A stretch of DNA of 7,640 bases from Roseovarius sp. (GCA_021767845.1 JAASSQ010000137.1:1-7640), one strand, 5' to 3'. Positions 1 through 6,145 are shown, counted from the first letter of the stretch. Made by a program: numbers and translations. The notes: generated by a model not told the origin, from the letters alone.

Positions 1-984
1 ATCGACCGGGCGCAGGCGCTTGGCTTCACGCCGATGATGGCGACCGAGCTGGAATTCTTCCTGTTCGAACAAGCCTATGACGACATCCGCCGCGACGGGT
101 TCCGCAACCTTGCGCCGATCAGCGGCTATAACGAGGATTACCATATCCTCCAGACCACCAAGGAAGAACATGTGATGCGCCCGATCCGCAATCTGCTGGT
201 CGCGGCGGGTGTGCCGGTGGAGAACACCAAGGGCGAGGCCGAAACCGGCCAGGAAGAGCTGAACATCCGCTACGCCGAGGCGATGCTCTGTGCCGATCAT
301 CACACGATCGCGAAACAGGCGGTCAAGGAGATCGCCAACCAGCAGGGCCACGCCGCGACCTTCCTGCCCAAGTGGCACCATGACAAGGTCGGCTCGGCCG
401 CGCATATCCACCAGTCGCTGTTCAAGGGGGATGCGCCCGCGTTCTTCGATGCCGATGCGGACCTGACCATGTCGGACACGATGAAAAGCTACGTGGCAGG
501 GCTGCTGAAATACACGCCCGACATCACCTATTTCCTCGCGCCCTACATCAACAGCTACAAGCGGCTGATGCCGGGCACCTTCGCGCCCACCAAGATCGCC
601 TGGAGCATCGACAACCGCACCGCCTGTTACCGGCTGGTGGGCGATGGCACCAAAGGGGTGCGGATCGAGTGCCGCACGCCGGGGTCCGACATCAACCCTT
701 ATCTGGCCTGTGCCGCGCAACTGGCGGCGGGGCTGTGCGGGATCGAGGAAGGGCTGGACCTGGCGCCGCCCGTCTCGGGCGATGTCTACAAAATGGAGGA
801 TGTGCCGATGCTGCCCCACACCCTGCGCGCGGCCACCGAAACGCTGCGCGGCTCGGAGATGCTGCGCCGGACGATGGGCGATTGGGTGGTCGATCACTAT
901 ACCCGCGCCGCCGAGGTCGAGCAGGAGGCGTTCGACGCCGTCGTGACCGACTGGGAAATCGCAAGAGGGTTCGAAAGGGCTTGA
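1..984 (+). CDS. Glutamine synthetase family ligase, probable gamma-glutamylamine synthetase (5' truncated)
   Basis: The catalytic part of a type-I-like glutamine synthetase fold; the N-terminal beta-grasp region lies before the window, and the reading frame is open from base 1 (327 codons visible). Visible signatures, numbered from base 1: ELEFF (16-20), GEAETGQEE (78-86) with metal-ligand candidates E79 and E86, GSAAHIHQS (131-139) with H135, NSYKRLMPG (184-192) with R188, NRTACYR (205-211), and IECRTPG (222-228) with E223 and R225, followed by NPYLA. Family knowledge: these enzymes use ATP to join glutamate to ammonia or to an amine. The valine before GSAAH (usually Asn in NGSGMH) and the PG in place of PD depart from housekeeping GlnA. 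With ALDH and ADH genes directly downstream, this favours a PuuA/IpuC-type gamma-glutamylamide synthetase acting in the cytoplasm. The amine substrate is unknown. It is the first visible gene of the operon, ending 2 nt before the ALDH start. Family certain; subtype inferred. Confidence 0.9.
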   Translation: MDRAQALGFTPMMATELEFFLFEQAYDDIRRDGFRNLAPISGYNEDYHILQTTKEEHVMRPIRNLLVAAGVPVENTKGEAETGQEELNIRYAEAMLCADHHTIAKQAVKEIANQQGHAATFLPKWHHDKVGSAAHIHQSLFKGDAPAFFDADADLTMSDTMKSYVAGLLKYTPDITYFLAPYINSYKRLMPGTFAPTKIAWSIDNRTACYRLVGDGTKGVRIECRTPGSDINPYLACAAQLAAGLCGIEEGLDLAPPVSGDVYKMEDVPMLPHTLRAATETLRGSEMLRRTMGDWVVDHYTRAAEVEQEAFDAVVTDWEIARGFERA

Positions 985-986
985 GG

Positions 987-2366
987 ATGACAAAGACAAT
1001 TGACCTTATCTCGCCGATCGACGGATCGGTGTACCTGACGCGGGAGGTTCTGCCGCGCGATGCGGCGGTCGAGGCCTGCGCGCAAGCGCGCCGCGCGCAG
1101 GCCGACTGGGCCGCGCGCCCGCTGGAGGATCGCGTCGCGGCCCTGCGCAAGGCCAACGAGATCATCGGTGGCGACACCGACCGGATGGCCACGGAACTGG
1201 CGCATCAGATGGGCCGGCCCGTCCGCTATGGCGGTGAATTCGGCGGGTTCAGTGAACGCCTGACCCACATGGCCGACATCGCCGCCGACAGCCTTGCCCC
1301 CGACGTGATCGAGGACAGCAACAGCTTCCTGCGCCAGATCAAGCGCGTGCCCTGGGGCGTGGTGCTGGTGGTGGCGCCGTGGAACTATCCCTACATGACC
1401 GCGATCAACACCGTCGCGCCCGCGCTGATCGCGGGCAACAGCGTGATCCTGAAACATGCCAGCCAGACGCTGCAGGTGGGCGAGCACCTGGCCGAGGCGC
1501 TGCATCAGGCCGGCGTGCCCGAGGAGGTGTTCCGCAATGTCGTCATCGACCATGACACGACCGACGCGCTGATTTCGGGGCGGCATGTGGATTTCGTGAA
1601 CTTCACCGGCTCGGTCGGCGGCGGGCAGGCGATGGAGCGTGCTGCGGCCGGCACCTTCACCCCGGTGGCGACCGAACTCGGCGGCAAGGATCCGGGATAC
1701 GTGCGCGCCGATGCCGATCTCGACGCGGCGGTCGATGGGCTGATGGACGGGGCGATGTTCAACTCGGGGCAATGCTGCTGCGGGATCGAGCGGATCTACG
1801 TGGCCGAAAGCCTGTTCGACGCTTTCGTGGAAAAGGCGGTTGCTTGGGTGCGGGGGCAGACCCTCGGCAATCCGCTGGAGCCCGAAACCTCGATCGGGCC
1901 GATGGCCAATATCCGCTTCGCCCGCGAGGTGCGCGCCCAGGTGTCCGAGGCCGTCGCCGCCGGGGCCACCGCGCATATTGGGCAAATGCCGGCCGATGAC
2001 GGCGAAAACACCTACGTCACGCCGCAGGTGCTGACCAATGTCACCCACGACATGCGGGTGATGCGCGATGAAACCTTCGGCCCCGTGGTCGGCATCATGC
2101 CGGTGGCCGATGACGAGGCGGCAATCGCTCTGATGAACGACAGCCGCTTCGGGCTGACCGCGTCGATCTGGACGGCGGATGCCAACGCCGCCGAACGCAT
2201 CGGCGACCGGATCGCGACCGGCACGGTCTTCATGAACCGCTGCGACTACCTCGACCCGGCGTTGTGCTGGACGGGCTGCAAGGATACCGGCTGTGGCACC
2301 GGGCTGTCCAAGCTGGCCTACCAGGCCCTCACGCGGCCGAAATCCTACCACCTGAAAAGGATCTGA
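987..2366 (+). CDS. NAD(P)-dependent aldehyde dehydrogenase
   Basis: A 459-residue ALDH-superfamily enzyme oxidising an aldehyde to its acid with NAD(P)+ in the cytoplasm. Motifs in order: PWNYP (131-135) with oxyanion Asn133; FTGS (206-209) in the cofactor fold; ATELGGK (228-234) with general base Glu230; FNSGQCCC (258-265), where the GQxC rule makes Cys264 the nucleophile; ETFGPV (362-367). The length is slightly below the usual 470-500, with a short N-terminus. The ATG at 987 is chosen because it lies 2 nt after the ligase stop, has AAAGGG 7 nt upstream, and starts the homologous region (IDLISPIDGS). The same frame stays open upstream to 669, but that part is only a shadow of the ligase. 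The protein is unusually rich in cysteine: CCC at the active site and C419, C427, C431 and C436 near the C-terminus. Context suggests the substrate is an aldehyde made by the next gene, possibly gamma-glutamylated as for PuuC. The substrate is inferred. Confidence 0.93.
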   Translation: MTKTIDLISPIDGSVYLTREVLPRDAAVEACAQARRAQADWAARPLEDRVAALRKANEIIGGDTDRMATELAHQMGRPVRYGGEFGGFSERLTHMADIAADSLAPDVIEDSNSFLRQIKRVPWGVVLVVAPWNYPYMTAINTVAPALIAGNSVILKHASQTLQVGEHLAEALHQAGVPEEVFRNVVIDHDTTDALISGRHVDFVNFTGSVGGGQAMERAAAGTFTPVATELGGKDPGYVRADADLDAAVDGLMDGAMFNSGQCCCGIERIYVAESLFDAFVEKAVAWVRGQTLGNPLEPETSIGPMANIRFAREVRAQVSEAVAAGATAHIGQMPADDGENTYVTPQVLTNVTHDMRVMRDETFGPVVGIMPVADDEAAIALMNDSRFGLTASIWTADANAAERIGDRIATGTVFMNRCDYLDPALCWTGCKDTGCGTGLSKLAYQALTRPKSYHLKRI

Positions 2367-2367
2367 C

Positions 2368-3513
2368 ATGATACTTACCGGAAACTGGTCCTATCCTACC
2401 GCCATCCGTTTCGGGGCGGGACGCATCGCCGAGATCGACGAGGCCTGCAAAGCCGCCGGCATGCGCAAGCCGATCCTGGTCACCGATCGCGGCCTGAAGG
2501 CGATGGACATCACCAAACGGACGCTCGACCTGATGGAGGAGGCCGGACTTGGCCGCGCGCTGTTTGCCGAGGTCGATCCGAACCCGTCGGAGTTGAACGT
2601 CGAGGAGGGGCTCAAAGTCTATCGCGAGGGCGGCTATGACGGGGTGATCGCCTTTGGCGGCGGCTCGGGGCTCGATCTGGCGAAGACGCTGGCCTTCATG
2701 GCAGGGCAGACCCGTCCGGTCTGGGATTTCGAGGATATCGGCGATTGGTGGACCCGCGCGGACCCCGACGGGATTCATCCCATCGTGGCCGTGCCGACGA
2801 CCGCCGGCACCGGGTCCGAGGTCGGGCGCGCCTCGGTCATCACCAATTCGCAGACGCATGAGAAGAAAATCATCTTCCATCCCAAGATGCTGCCCGAGGT
2901 GGTGATCTGCGATCCCGAACTGACGGTGGGGATGCCGAAACACATCACCGCCGGCACAGGGCTTGATGCCTTCGCCCATTGCGTCGAGGCCTATTCCAGC
3001 CCGCACTACCACCCGATGAGCCAGGGCATCGCGCTCGAGGGGATGCGCCTGGTCAAGGACTATCTGCCGCGCGCCTATGCCGACGGCACCGATATCGAGG
3101 CGCGGGCCAACCTGATGAGCGCGGCGGCCATGGGCGCGACCGCCTTCCAGAAGGGGCTTGGCGCGATCCATGCGCTGTCGCATCCGATCGGCGCGCATCA
3201 CAACACCCACCACGGCACCACCAACGCAGTGTGCATGCCCGCGGTGCTGCAATTCAACGCGCCCGCGATCCGCGACCGGTTCGGCCCCGCGGCGGCCTAT
3301 CTGGGGATCGAGGGCGGGTTCGACGGGTTCTGCGCCTTCGTCGATCAATTTAATGACGAGCTGGGCATCCCGCGGTCGCTGAGCGATCTAGGCGTGACCG
3401 ATCCCGATCTCGATACGCTGGTCGAGGCGGCGTTGCGCGATCCCTCAACCGGCGGCAACCCGATCCAGATGACGCCAGAGAACACCCGAAATCTGTTCCA
3501 GGCGGTTCTCTGA
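2368..3513 (+). CDS. Iron-containing (group III) alcohol dehydrogenase
   Basis: A 381-residue, full-length member of the Fe-ADH family (FucO/AdhB/DhaT type), which interconverts alcohols and aldehydes with NAD(P). Domain 1 carries GGGSGLD (97-103), the dinucleotide-binding glycine motif, and PTTAGTGSE (143-151). Domain 2 carries the metal ligands with the spacing of FucO: D200 and H204 in GLDAFAHCVEA, H268 in AIHALSH, and H282 in NTHHG; H272 matches the extra active-site histidine. All four ligands are present, so the enzyme should bind Fe2+ or a similar divalent metal. The ATG lies 1 nt after the ALDH stop, with AAGGA 6 nt upstream, so the two genes are translationally close and co-transcribed. 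Likely role: oxidise the hydroxyl group of an amino alcohol or its gamma-glutamyl derivative and pass the aldehyde to the ALDH; the reverse direction, aldehyde reduction, is also possible. Last gene of the operon; it converges on the regulator. Confidence 0.94.
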   Translation: MILTGNWSYPTAIRFGAGRIAEIDEACKAAGMRKPILVTDRGLKAMDITKRTLDLMEEAGLGRALFAEVDPNPSELNVEEGLKVYREGGYDGVIAFGGGSGLDLAKTLAFMAGQTRPVWDFEDIGDWWTRADPDGIHPIVAVPTTAGTGSEVGRASVITNSQTHEKKIIFHPKMLPEVVICDPELTVGMPKHITAGTGLDAFAHCVEAYSSPHYHPMSQGIALEGMRLVKDYLPRAYADGTDIEARANLMSAAAMGATAFQKGLGAIHALSHPIGAHHNTHHGTTNAVCMPAVLQFNAPAIRDRFGPAAAYLGIEGGFDGFCAFVDQFNDELGIPRSLSDLGVTDPDLDTLVEAALRDPSTGGNPIQMTPENTRNLFQAVL

Positions 3514-3534
3514 CGGGCCGCAGGCTCGGGCCGG

Positions 3535-3559
3535 GCAGGGCGGTCAGGCGCCGCCCTGC
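3535..3559. terminator. GC-rich hairpin between convergent genes, possible bidirectional terminator
   Basis: GCAGGGCGG (3535-3543) pairs perfectly with CCGCCCTGC (3551-3559) around a 7-nt loop. The stem lies between the ADH stop and the end of the convergent regulator, and its loop contains the regulator's stop codon. Neither side has a T-run, so it is not a classical intrinsic terminator. It may act as a weak or Rho-assisted end, or protect the 3' ends of both messages. Confidence 0.45.
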
Positions 3560-4353
3560 AGGGAGATCCCGTTTCCCCGTTGCTGCTGGAAGGACGGCGA
3601 AATCGCGTTGGCCGTGTCCTGGAGTTTCGGCAGGATCTCTGTCTCGATCTTCTCGCGCGTGTAGGTATGGGCCGAGACCGAGCATTGCACCGCTGCAAAG
3701 GCGCGCCCGCCGTGGCCGATGATCGGCGTGGCGATCCCGACCTCGTTCAGGATCATCTGCCCGGTCGAGATCGCGAACCCGTCCACCACGGCCTGTTCGA
3801 TACTGTCGCGGATCTTGGCGCGATCCGTCGTCGTGCTGGGGGTGAATTTCTTGATCGGCCAGTTCTCGACCGCGGCGGCCCGCTCGGCCTCGGGGAAGGT
3901 GGACAGCATCGCGCGGCCCGCCGAGGTGGACAGCGCCGGCAGGCGCCGCCCGATGATCGTCGCCGCGAAATAAGTGCGCTTGCAGGGCAGGCGGCTGACG
4001 TAGATGATATGATCTCCTGAAAGCTCGGTCAGGTTCACGGTCTCGCCCAGATCCTGCGCCAGGTCGATCAGCTTGGGAATCGCCTGCCCGACAAGCGGGT
4101 CGGACCAGTAATAGGCATAGGCCAGTTCCAGCCATGCATGAGAGGGCCGGAACCGCCGCGTGTCGGGATCCTTGTCCAGCATCCCCTCCATGTGCAGCGT
4201 ATTGGCCAGCCGCTGCGTCGCGCTTTTGTCGAGCCCGCTGCGCTGCGCAAGCTCCAGCAACGACAGATCGGTATGTCTTTCGTCAAACGCCTGCAGCAGG
4301 CGCAGCCCCTTGGCGAGCGAGGCGACGTAGAGCGTATTTTGCTTTTGTTTCAT
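3544..4353 (-). CDS. IclR-family transcriptional regulator
   Basis: A 269-residue protein with the usual IclR layout and length. An N-terminal winged helix-turn-helix covers about residues 8-70, with helices around LSLLELAQRSGLDKSATQRL (30-49) and the wing ending in DTRRFRPS. The effector-binding domain covers about 75-255 and includes GETVNLTEL, the SRLPCKRTY strand region, LPALSTSAGRAML (138-150) and DGFAIS. The family binds short palindromes as dimers or tetramers and senses small carbon metabolites. The start is uncertain. The ATG at 4353 gives the normal distance to the HTH; an in-frame GTG at 4407 would add 18 residues unlike the family. Neither has a clear Shine-Dalgarno. The gene is divergent from the importer genes and convergent with the catabolic operon, so it is the obvious local regulator of both, sensing the imported compound or a breakdown product. 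The ligand, and whether it represses or activates, are not visible. Confidence 0.93.
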   Translation of the reverse strand: MKQKQNTLYVASLAKGLRLLQAFDERHTDLSLLELAQRSGLDKSATQRLANTLHMEGMLDKDPDTRRFRPSHAWLELAYAYYWSDPLVGQAIPKLIDLAQDLGETVNLTELSGDHIIYVSRLPCKRTYFAATIIGRRLPALSTSAGRAMLSTFPEAERAAAVENWPIKKFTPSTTTDRAKIRDSIEQAVVDGFAISTGQMILNEVGIATPIIGHGGRAFAAVQCSVSAHTYTREKIETEILPKLQDTANAISPSFQQQRGNGISLQGGA

Positions 4354-4413
4354 AGGGTTGGAAGATTCTTTTTGGAAAAGAGCGTGAAAGGGGCTTGACG
4401 GCTTCACGCCGGT

Positions 4414-4443
4414 TTGCGTTTACTGATCATATAAAAGTATTGT
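4414..4443 (+). promoter_or_regulatory. Weak candidate promoter for the importer genes
   Basis: TTGCGT (4414-4419), an 18-bp spacer and TATTGT (4438-4443) match the sigma-70 consensus at 3 and 4 of 6 positions. Alternative -10-like hexamers lie just downstream (TATCAT 4445-4450, CATAAT 4448-4453, TATGAT 4453-4458), but none has a good -35 at the right distance. A poor -35 would fit an activator-dependent promoter. The true start cannot be fixed from sequence. Confidence 0.22.
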
Positions 4444-4459
4444 GTATCATAATATGATA
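4426..4459. promoter_or_regulatory. Candidate IclR-type operator: 7-1-7 palindrome plus a third half-site
   Basis: TATCATA (4445-4451), a single A (4452) and TATGATA (4453-4459) form a perfect inverted repeat. The half-site ATCATA occurs again at 4426-4431, exactly 20 bp (about two helical turns) upstream of the copy at 4446-4451. A 15-bp palindrome in the divergent spacer next to an IclR gene is the size and place expected for the regulator's own operator. The array sits in a 40-bp stretch (4421-4460) with only 8 G/C, in sharp contrast to the GC-rich surroundings. No direct evidence of binding. Confidence 0.5.
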
Positions 4460-4468
4460 TGCGGTCAA
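4439..4468 (-). promoter_or_regulatory. Candidate promoter of the IclR-family gene
   Basis: On the minus strand TTGACC (4468-4463, 5 of 6 to the sigma-70 -35 consensus) is followed by an 18-bp spacer and CACAAT (4444-4439, 4 of 6 to the -10 consensus). Transcription would start near 4432, giving a leader of about 80 nt to the ATG at 4353. The 15-bp palindrome fills most of the spacer, so a protein bound there would block the promoter, as expected for autorepression. Judged by eye only. Confidence 0.4.
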
Positions 4469-4486
4469 CTGAAAAACTCACCACCT

Positions 4487-4500
4487 GCCCGATGACGGGC
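4487..4500 (+). other. Small leader hairpin upstream of the binding-protein gene
   Basis: GCCCG (4487-4491) and CGGGC (4496-4500) form a 5-bp stem with an ATGA loop in the predicted 5' leader, 12 nt before the Shine-Dalgarno. It could shield the leader from decay or be chance in GC-rich DNA. No riboswitch-like fold was recognised around it. Confidence 0.25.
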
Positions 4501-4512
4501 GCCTTGAAGCAC

Positions 4513-4518
4513 AGGGAG
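4513..4518 (+). promoter_or_regulatory. Shine-Dalgarno that sets the binding-protein start
   Basis: AGGGAG lies 6 nt before the ATG at 4525. It supports that start over the in-frame ATG at 4459, which would put 22 extra residues before a normal signal peptide. Confidence 0.8.
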
Positions 4519-4524
4519 ACCAAA

Positions 4525-6042
4525 ATGAAGACAACCTGGTTGAAATCCTCCATCGCCGGCATCGCGCTGATTGCCGCCACCGGCGGGGCGTGGGCCGACA
4601 AGGCCAATGACACGCTGCGGGTGGCGTTCACGAAAGAGCTGGAGAACGTGGACAGCTTCTTCAACTCGTCGCGCGAAGGCGTCGTGCTGCAGCGCGCCAT
4701 CTGGGACGGGCTGATCTATCGCGATCCGGTCACCAACGAGTACAAGGGCAACCTTGCCACGTCGTGGGAATGGATCGACGACACCACGCTGGAATTCAAG
4801 CTGCGCGAGGGCGTCACCTTCCACAATGGCGAGCCGTTCAATGCCGATGACGTGGTCTACACGGTCAACTTCGTCTCCAAGGAGGAAAACGGCGTCAAGA
4901 CGCAGCGCAACGTGAACTGGATGGAGTCGGCCGAGAAGATCGACGACTACACCGTGCGCATCCACCTCAAGGAGAAATTCCCGGCCGCGATCGAATTCCT
5001 GTCCGGCCCGGTGTCGATGTATCCCGATGAGTATTATGCCAAGGTCGGACCCAGCGGCATGGGTCTGGAACCCGTCGGAACCGGCCCCTACAAGGTGGTT
5101 TCGGTCGTGCCCGGCCAGCATTTCGTTCTGGAAAAGAACGAGAACTACCACGACAGCCCCAAGGGCCAGCCGGAGATCACCAATATAGATATCCGCACCA
5201 TCCCGGACGTGAACACGCAGATGGCCGAACTGTTCAGCGGCTCGCTGGACCTGATCTGGCAGGTGCCGGCCGACCAGGCCGAGAAGCTGGCCGAGATGGA
5301 CCAGTTCACGGTGAAGAACGAATCCACGATGCGCGTTGGGTATCTGTCGATGGACGCGGCCGGCCGCTCTGGAGAATCGCCGTTCACCGACTTGCGCGTG
5401 CGCCAGGCCGTCAACCATGCCATCAACCGCCAGGAGCTGGTCGATGCCCTGCTCAAAGGTCAGTCAAAAGTGGTCTGGACCCCGTGCTTCCCCAGCCAGT
5501 TCGGCTGCGTCGAAGAGGCCGCGAAGACCTATGACTACGATCCAGAAAAAGCCAAGGCCCTGCTGGCCGAAGCGGGTTACCCGGACGGCTTCACCACCGA
5601 GCTTTATGCCTATCGTGACCGTGAATACGCCGAGGCGATCCTCAGCTACCTGAACGCGGTCGGCATCGAAACCGACTTCAAGTTCCTTCAGTATTCCGCC
5701 CTGCGCGAGCTGAACATGAAGGGCGAGGTGCCGCTGGCCTTCCTGACCTGGGGCAGCTTTTCGATCAACGATGCATCGGCGATGGTCAGCCAGTTCTTCA
5801 AGCATGGCTCGCTTGACGATGCACGCGACGATCAGGTCCTGGCGGATCTGACGGTTGCCGACAGCTCGACCGATCCCGAAGAGCGGATCGAGCATTACGC
5901 CAAGGCGATCGAGCGGATCACCGAACAGGCCTATTGGGCGCCGATGTTCTCGTACAACACGAATTACGTGTACACGAACGAAGTCGAGTACACGCCCACG
6001 GCCGACGAGGTTCTGCGCTTCACGACCATGTCCTGGAAGTGA
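4525..6042 (+). CDS. Periplasmic substrate-binding protein of a peptide/opine/nickel-class ABC importer
   Basis: A 505-residue SBP_bac_5 (DppA/OppA-type) protein. A Sec signal peptide occupies residues 1-24: a Lys-containing n-region (KTTWLK), a hydrophobic core and an AWA|DK cleavage site. There is no lipobox cysteine, so the mature protein should be soluble in the periplasm. The family signature region follows at about 77-117 (NLATSWEW, then REGVTFHNGEPFNADDVVYT); GTGPYK is seen further on, and the C-terminus ends normally in RFTTMSWK. C321 and C328 (CFPSQFGC) could form a periplasmic disulfide. The family captures peptides, opines, glutathione, sugars or other amino compounds and delivers them to the membrane permeases, here the next two genes. 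The start is set by AGGGAG 6 nt upstream and the signal peptide. It is divergent from the IclR gene and separated by a candidate operator, implying regulation by that protein. The ligand cannot be assigned from sequence; context suggests an amine-bearing one. Confidence 0.94.
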   Translation: MKTTWLKSSIAGIALIAATGGAWADKANDTLRVAFTKELENVDSFFNSSREGVVLQRAIWDGLIYRDPVTNEYKGNLATSWEWIDDTTLEFKLREGVTFHNGEPFNADDVVYTVNFVSKEENGVKTQRNVNWMESAEKIDDYTVRIHLKEKFPAAIEFLSGPVSMYPDEYYAKVGPSGMGLEPVGTGPYKVVSVVPGQHFVLEKNENYHDSPKGQPEITNIDIRTIPDVNTQMAELFSGSLDLIWQVPADQAEKLAEMDQFTVKNESTMRVGYLSMDAAGRSGESPFTDLRVRQAVNHAINRQELVDALLKGQSKVVWTPCFPSQFGCVEEAAKTYDYDPEKAKALLAEAGYPDGFTTELYAYRDREYAEAILSYLNAVGIETDFKFLQYSALRELNMKGEVPLAFLTWGSFSINDASAMVSQFFKHGSLDDARDDQVLADLTVADSSTDPEERIEHYAKAIERITEQAYWAPMFSYNTNYVYTNEVEYTPTADEVLRFTTMSWK

Positions 6043-6049
6043 TCGCACC

Positions 6050-6077
6050 GGGCGCGGGGGGCTTGCCTCCCGTGCCC
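6050..6077 (+). other. Strong intercistronic stem-loop after the binding-protein gene
   Basis: GGGCGCGGGGGG (6050-6061) pairs along its full length with CCTCCCGTGCCC (6066-6077), 12 pairs including two G-U, with a CTTG tetraloop. It begins 7 nt after the stop codon and has no following T-run. It is therefore more likely an mRNA 3'-end stabiliser or partial terminator than a full terminator. Such structures between binding-protein and permease genes commonly give extra binding protein relative to permease. Confidence 0.65.
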
Positions 6078-6095
6078 ATACCATCCTGCAACCAG

Positions 6096-6109
6096 CCTGA
6101 CACCTGACA
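6096..6109 (+). repeat. Tandem 7-bp repeat CCTGACA x2
   Basis: CCTGACA (6096-6102) is followed directly by CCTGACA (6103-6109) in the gap between the binding-protein and permease genes. It is short enough to be chance or a slippage product; no function is implied. Confidence 0.4.
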
Positions 6110-6114
6110 GATCC

Positions 6115-6131
6115 CTCGCCCCCGCGGCGAG
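6115..6131 (+). other. Small hairpin before the first permease gene
   Basis: CTCGCC (6115-6120) and GGCGAG (6126-6131) form a 6-bp stem with a 5-nt loop, ending 9 nt before the Shine-Dalgarno of the permease. It could modulate translation or stop 3'-5' decay; it could also be chance at this GC content. Confidence 0.3.
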
Positions 6132-6140
6132 CGATAAGAG

Positions 6141-6145
6141 AAGGG
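6141..6145 (+). promoter_or_regulatory. Shine-Dalgarno that sets a GTG start for the permease
   Basis: AAGGG lies 7 nt before the GTG at 6153 but only 1 nt before the in-frame TTG at 6147, so the GTG is the better start. Confidence 0.65.

Noticed and set aside
669..986. In-frame upstream extension of the ALDH
   Set aside because: It lies wholly inside the ligase gene, is Gly/Arg-rich and unlike any ALDH N-terminus; the ATG at 987 has good spacing to AAAGGG and begins the homologous region.
897..2369. 490-codon open frame on the minus strand opposite the ALDH gene
   Set aside because: Typical antisense shadow of a GC-rich gene: composition rich in His, Arg, Gly and Ala, with no recognisable motif, while the plus-strand ALDH has every family motif.
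2329..3348. 339-codon open frame on the minus strand opposite the ADH gene
   Set aside because: Shadow of the ADH coding strand; no family features, low-complexity composition.
4354..4407. GTG start at 4407 for the IclR gene
   Set aside because: Possible, since neither start has a clear Shine-Dalgarno, but it adds 18 residues unlike the family; ATG 4353 gives the usual distance to the HTH. Not fully excluded.
4424..4429. TGATCA as part of an FNR/CRP-type box
   Set aside because: The flanking bases do not give TTGAT-N4-ATCAA or TGTGA-N6-TCACA; it is better explained as part of the half-site array.
4459..4524. In-frame upstream ATG adding 22 residues to the binding protein
   Set aside because: No Shine-Dalgarno, overlaps the candidate operator, and would place a non-hydrophobic stretch ahead of a textbook signal peptide.
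5464..6084. 206-codon minus-strand frame opposite the binding-protein gene
   Set aside because: No motif, shadow composition; the plus strand codes for a complete conserved protein.
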